From assembly GCF_001405015.1 (NCBI RefSeq), contig NZ_CYZX01000003.1, forward strand, positions 1 through 64,000: DNA of 64,000 nt, given 5' to 3'. This stretch comes from Clostridium disporicum. GTDB taxonomy: Bacteria; Bacillota; Clostridia; Clostridiales; Clostridiaceae. The notes beneath the pieces are model-generated. The model searched no databases, was not told where the DNA came from, and saw only the letters and a program-made list of their open reading frames with translations. Within the stretch, counting starts at the first letter, position 1. Each line of letters opens with the position of its first letter. This document shows positions 60,618-64,000 of the stretch, piece by piece. The position numbers and the translations under genes were made by a program.

Positions 60618-62033
60618 TTAGTCTAAAACAACCTTAATTCTATTATAGTACACCCCTAAAACTGAAATACATTTTCCTTGATACCATCTTATAGCCTTTA
60701 CTACATCTTCTGTTATTTCTTCCCCTGGTAAAACTAATGGAATTCCTGGTGGATATGGAACTATAAAATCTTTTGACACCATTCCAACAGCATGATTTAT
60801 TTCTACTTCTTCAAATTTCGCATTATGTACTTCAAAAGGTTCTAACCTTTTAATCTTCTCTAAATTAACATAGCCTATATTTTTTTCTTCGTCTTTAAGT
60901 GTTTCTATATCTAAAAACATTATAGCATGATATATCTTTTCAAAATCATCTCTTGTATTAAATGGAGATAATATTAGTACTACACCTCTTGAGAAACTCA
61001 TTTCACTTTGGATATTATTTTCTAATAAATAGTCTAAAAGCTTATTACCACTATATCCTATTGGAAGTGTCAAGATATATCTACTTTTATCTAATTTATA
61101 ATCACCTTCAATATCTTCTTCACTTAATATTTTAACTTTATCTAAAGAATTTATCTGATTTTTATAAACTTCTGCTAAATCTATTAATAAATCATAATCT
61201 GAATCACCGTAATTCTCCAAATAATATCTTGCATAATCTAAAGATGACATAATTAAATATGATGGTGATGTCGTATTAAATGCACTTATAAAAAACTCTA
61301 CATTGCTATTAATATCATTTACAAGTAAATATGCACCTTGCGTTAAAGCTGGCAAAGTTTTATGAGCACTTAAAACAACGTAATGAGCTAATCTAGCCAT
61401 ACTTTCTGGAAGCCTTTGATTTACTCCATAATGAGCTCCATGAGCTGAATCTATTATTATCTTTAATCCATTTCCTCTTAACTTTCTTAATATTTTTTCT
61501 AAATTATAGGATATTCCGTAATAGTTAGGAGATGTTAATATTACACCTCTCGGATCTTTAGCTTTAATTAGAGCATCTTTTATATTTTTTTCATTACAAG
61601 GTAAAAGGATACCGTTATCCAAATCAATATTAGCTTCTATGTACACTGGTTTTAATTTTCTTAAAATAAGAGCATTATAAATAGATTTATGGCAATTTCT
61701 TTCTACAAGAACTTCATCACCTTCATTAAAAGCTGCAAATACGCTTGCTAAATTTCCAGAACTACTTCCATTAACTAAAAAATAAGCTCTATCAACTTTA
61801 TACAAATTAGCTAAAAGCTCTTGTGCTTCTTTAATAACACCTTCTGGATGATGAAAATTATCTAGATTTCCGACCTCTGTTATATCTAAAAAACCCATAC
61901 TATTTACAAACTCTTTCCCTATATCATCTCTTAAGAACCCTATACCACTTTTATTTCCTGGCATTGATAAAATTAAATTTTTTTCTTTATGGTATTTTAA
62001 TACCTCTTCTAATAATGGTAGTCTATTCTTCAT
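60618..62033 (-). CDS. Orn/Lys/Arg decarboxylase family PLP enzyme
   Basis: A 471-aa fold-type I PLP enzyme of the short Orn/Lys/Arg decarboxylase group found in Firmicutes (YaaO/SpeA-like), lacking the N-terminal response-regulator-like domain of the long forms. The Schiff-base Lys is in LSAHKTLPALTQGAYL, preceded by DSAHGAHYG, and MPGNKSGIGF opens the catalytic domain. The C-terminal part (PYPPGIPLVLPGEEIT) is typical. It may make agmatine, cadaverine or putrescine, though the substrate is not settled by the sequence. GAGGTTG precedes ATG. It is a single gene. Confidence 0.88.
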   Translation of the reverse strand: MKNRLPLLEEVLKYHKEKNLILSMPGNKSGIGFLRDDIGKEFVNSMGFLDITEVGNLDNFHHPEGVIKEAQELLANLYKVDRAYFLVNGSSSGNLASVFAAFNEGDEVLVERNCHKSIYNALILRKLKPVYIEANIDLDNGILLPCNEKNIKDALIKAKDPRGVILTSPNYYGISYNLEKILRKLRGNGLKIIIDSAHGAHYGVNQRLPESMARLAHYVVLSAHKTLPALTQGAYLLVNDINSNVEFFISAFNTTSPSYLIMSSLDYARYYLENYGDSDYDLLIDLAEVYKNQINSLDKVKILSEEDIEGDYKLDKSRYILTLPIGYSGNKLLDYLLENNIQSEMSFSRGVVLILSPFNTRDDFEKIYHAIMFLDIETLKDEEKNIGYVNLEKIKRLEPFEVHNAKFEEVEINHAVGMVSKDFIVPYPPGIPLVLPGEEITEDVVKAIRWYQGKCISVLGVYYNRIKVVLD

Positions 62034-62085
62034 ATCAACCTCGTAAATCTTCCTTTTTTATAATTTATATTTAAACATAAAAATT

Positions 62086-62115
62086 ATAGCCATAGGACAA
62101 AGTTCCTATGACTAT
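62086..62115 (-). terminator. Terminator of the M16 peptidase gene
   Basis: ATAG-CATAGGA pairs with TCCTATG-CTAT, then TTTTT on the minus strand. It lies 58 bases past the stop. Confidence 0.75.
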
Positions 62116-62172
62116 CTTATTATATTACATATCTTTATACTATTTAATATAATTAGTATAATTTTTAATATA

Positions 62173-63387
62173 TTAATTTCTAATAACTTGTATACTCATA
62201 TTTCTTAATACCTTAATAGCTGTATTTATTATATATTCTGGTGTAAGCTTTTCTAAATCTCTGCTTTCATCTAAATATATATTGTAATCTCCAAACATAG
62301 TATCATAAGTAGCTAATTCTTTTGCAAGCCTTACTGTCTGCTCTTCTCCAAATAACCTCTTAAGCTTGAAGCTTTTTATCATCTTAGCTATATTTTCAGT
62401 ATTTAACTCTTTTTTTAAGTTATCCACATTTGAAATTAAATTTTCAACAATTTTAATAGACTTTTCAATATTCTCCACTGCTGTACCATATGTAATTTTA
62501 TAAACCTTTATATATTCTTCATTTGCAACTCTTGTTAACACATCGTATACTAATCCATTAGTTGTTCTTAAGCTATCAAAAAGTACAGAGTTTACTCCTT
62601 CACCAAAATATTGATTAAATACTTTTAATGCTTTTATTTCCCATTGATTCAATTCATTAATAGGGAATATAATTTGAACCTTAGCACTATTTATATCATC
62701 TTTTTTATCTATAAATACCCCTGTATTTGGTGTGCTATATATTATCTCATCTTCTGGTAGACTTTCGCTTCTCCAATCTATAAAATATTCCTCAACCTTA
62801 TCTACTACTTCATCAAATTCCAGACTTGATATCACCGTAATAGTTGCATTATTAGCACAATAATAGTCATTAAAGAAATCTATTGCATCATCAATAGTTA
62901 ATCTTTCTAAAGATTCTTCTGTTCCTATGATTGGATACTGAAGCCTTCTGCCATCCATACAATTTAAATAAAGCTTATCCTCAGTATACTGCTCTAATTC
63001 TTCATCCCATTCTTTAAGTTCCTGCTTTATTACTTCCATTTCTTCCTTAAATCCCTCTTCAGTGAATACAGGGTTTAGAAGAATATCAGAAAGAATCTCC
63101 AATCCCTTACTTAAATCTTCATTTAATAAAGTTCCATAAAAAACTACATATGGATAATTTGTCATTGCATTTTGAAATCCAAAAGTATCGCTTAGCACTT
63201 TATTTATTTCTTTTTCACTTCTTGTTTCAGTCTGCTTATATACCATATGCTCAGTCACATGCGCAACCCCTAAATTTTCTCCATCACGGGCTGCCCCTGC
63301 ATCTAATGAAATAGCAATAGAGCTTAATTCACTATTACCCTTTTTATATACTAACTTCAAGCCATTATCTAAAATATAATCTTTCAT
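62173..63387 (-). CDS. M16 family metallopeptidase-like protein
   Basis: A 404-aa single-chain M16 (insulinase/pitrilysin) protein. The inverted zinc motif is HVTEHMVY (H-x2-E-H) at about residues 43-47, and the third ligand Glu lies downstream in EEMEVIKQELKEWDEE. The N-terminal half-domain (to ~200) and a second homologous half follow. M16 proteins are usually processing peptidases. This one lies about 230 bases from the scfB gene on the same strand, separated by a terminator, so a role in processing the SCIFF peptide is possible but not indicated by sequence. GAGGTG precedes ATG 63387. Confidence 0.87.
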   Translation of the reverse strand: MKDYILDNGLKLVYKKGNSELSSIAISLDAGAARDGENLGVAHVTEHMVYKQTETRSEKEINKVLSDTFGFQNAMTNYPYVVFYGTLLNEDLSKGLEILSDILLNPVFTEEGFKEEMEVIKQELKEWDEELEQYTEDKLYLNCMDGRRLQYPIIGTEESLERLTIDDAIDFFNDYYCANNATITVISSLEFDEVVDKVEEYFIDWRSESLPEDEIIYSTPNTGVFIDKKDDINSAKVQIIFPINELNQWEIKALKVFNQYFGEGVNSVLFDSLRTTNGLVYDVLTRVANEEYIKVYKITYGTAVENIEKSIKIVENLISNVDNLKKELNTENIAKMIKSFKLKRLFGEEQTVRLAKELATYDTMFGDYNIYLDESRDLEKLTPEYIINTAIKVLRNMSIQVIRN

Positions 63388-63528
63388 TTATTACACCTCA
63401 TTTAAATTTCATCTATTTTGTATATTTCAACTTCTGATTATTTCATCGATAATCTATATTTTTTAATTTAAGTATAATTATATACTATATAAATAAATTT
63501 AGCTTAAAAAGATATAAAATATGAATAA

Positions 63529-63569
63529 AGTAAGCAGCTAACGTATTCTTCTAACATTAACTGCTTACT
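63529..63569 (-). terminator. Terminator of scfB
   Basis: AGTAAGCAG-x-TAA pairs with TTA-x-CTGCTTACT, followed by TTTATT on the minus strand. Confidence 0.75.
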
Positions 63570-63613
63570 AGTTTTAATTATAACCAAAATCCTAACATTT
63601 TAGTTCTTAATTA

Positions 63614-64000
63614 TTATTCTGCTTTTAGAGCGATTGCACATTCAATTCTCTTCTTTTGCATCTTACATCCGATTTCGTAAGGAATGTTCATATCTCCATT
63701 AAATGCAAAGTTATTTGATTGACATCCACCAGAGCAGTAGAATCTCGCCCAACAGTTTCTACATTTTGGCTTATTGTAGATATGTGCTTTCTTAAATGTC
63801 TTACCTAATTCAGTATCGTATGTGTCATCATATATAGAACCAAGTTTAAATTCTTCCTTACCTACAAATTGGTGACACGGATAAACTTCACCTTGTGGAG
63901 TTATTGCAACATATTCAAATCCTGCACCACAACCTGAAATTCTCTTATAAACACATGGTCCACCATTTAAATCTATATTGAAGTGATAGAAGTTGAATTC
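63614..64000 (-). CDS. scfB: SCIFF peptide maturase (radical SAM, SPASM domain), 3' part
   Basis: The last 128 residues of a radical SAM maturase run off the window's right edge. The visible part is the twitch/SPASM region: NGGPCVYKRISGCGAG, TPQGEVYPCHQFVG, and CRNCWARFYCSGGCQSN, with CKMQKKRIECA near the end. This cysteine pattern and the FYHFNIDLNGGPC context match ScfB, which forms thioether cross-links in the six-Cys SCIFF peptide ScfA (a ranthipeptide). The radical SAM domain and scfA would lie beyond 64000. The stop TAA is at 63614. Confidence 0.93.
   Translation of the reverse strand, partial: EFNFYHFNIDLNGGPCVYKRISGCGAGFEYVAITPQGEVYPCHQFVGKEEFKLGSIYDDTYDTELGKTFKKAHIYNKPKCRNCWARFYCSGGCQSNNFAFNGDMNIPYEIGCKMQKKRIECAIALKAE

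Noticed and set aside
1..64000. tRNA, rRNA, prophage or complete insertion sequence
   Set aside because: No cloverleaf with TTCGA-type T-loop, no rRNA-like stretch, no transposase or phage structural gene was found by reading both strands.

Overview
The window is AT-rich, gene-dense, Gram-positive chromosome. Spaced Shine-Dalgarno sites (AGGAGG/GGAGGTGA), short intergenic terminators, ribonuclease J, YhaM, a class II GalT, a BceRS-AB module and the 3' end of the SCIFF-peptide maturase gene scfB all point to a member of Clostridium sensu stricto or a close relative. The species cannot be named from the sequence alone. No rRNA, tRNA, CRISPR array, prophage or complete insertion sequence was seen. 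Most genes lie on the minus strand.

Layout. 1-4.3 kb: an ECF transporter (UPF0397 S-component, fused double ATPase, EcfT) with a SAM hydroxide adenosyltransferase. 4.5-7.5 kb: two alkylation-repair genes (3-methyladenine glycosylase, Ogt), a cupin and a polysaccharide deacetylase. 7.7-11.9 kb: a galactose operon (ROK regulator, galT, galK). 12.2-15.4 kb: DedA, a GH13 glycosidase and a divergent AraC regulator. 15.5-21.3 kb: a DbpA helicase, an ECF sigma/anti-sigma pair, and a siroheme-type reductase module next to a cyanophycin-synthetase-like Mur ligase. 21.4-24.1 kb: a sensor kinase followed by an L,D-transpeptidase. 24.1-32.5 kb: RNase J, DUF1846, CoA-disulfide reductase and a SNF2 helicase. 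32.6-41.4 kb: a MATE remnant, a HAD phosphatase, the YhaM/M15 peptidase/small-protein operon, an acyltransferase, a YhgE/Pip protein and a VanW protein. 41.6-46.6 kb: a second DEAD helicase, a flavin reductase, DegV, an ArsC/Spx-like protein and a Ca2+/H+ antiporter. 46.6-48.2 kb: a 48-aa gene and a three-gene cluster resembling part of the flavin-based extracellular electron transfer locus. 48.5-52 kb: U32 protein, SDR, DUF4003. 52.3-57 kb: BceAB/BceRS-like. 57.2-60.4 kb: an SDR, then PadR, a membrane protein and a MutS-like ATPase. 60.6-64 kb: a PLP decarboxylase, an M16 peptidase and the 3' part of scfB.

The most unusual content lies between genes. Family A is an intergenic element of about 215 bp with near-complete copies at 5123-5340, 7543-7758 and 44584-44802, diverged copies at 15335-15558 and 42772-42982, and a possible half copy near 49.9 kb. 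Copies 2 and 3 share 158 identical bases although 37 kb apart. Each is a chain of short perfect hairpins joined by linkers. Left-half linkers (CCAAAAG type) are complementary to right-half linkers (CTTTTGG type), so the whole can fold as a ladder or tree with paired side hairpins at each rung. In the diverged copies the linkers have changed but still pair, which looks like covariation. Copies sit flush against stop codons, and in some the element carries the stop codon. Family B is a second, unrelated hairpin element (8.96-9.09, 45.16-45.38 and 55.18-55.26 kb). No transposase for either family lies in the window.

Coordinates, hairpins and complementarities were read by eye. Protein calls rest on motif and family recognition without database searches.
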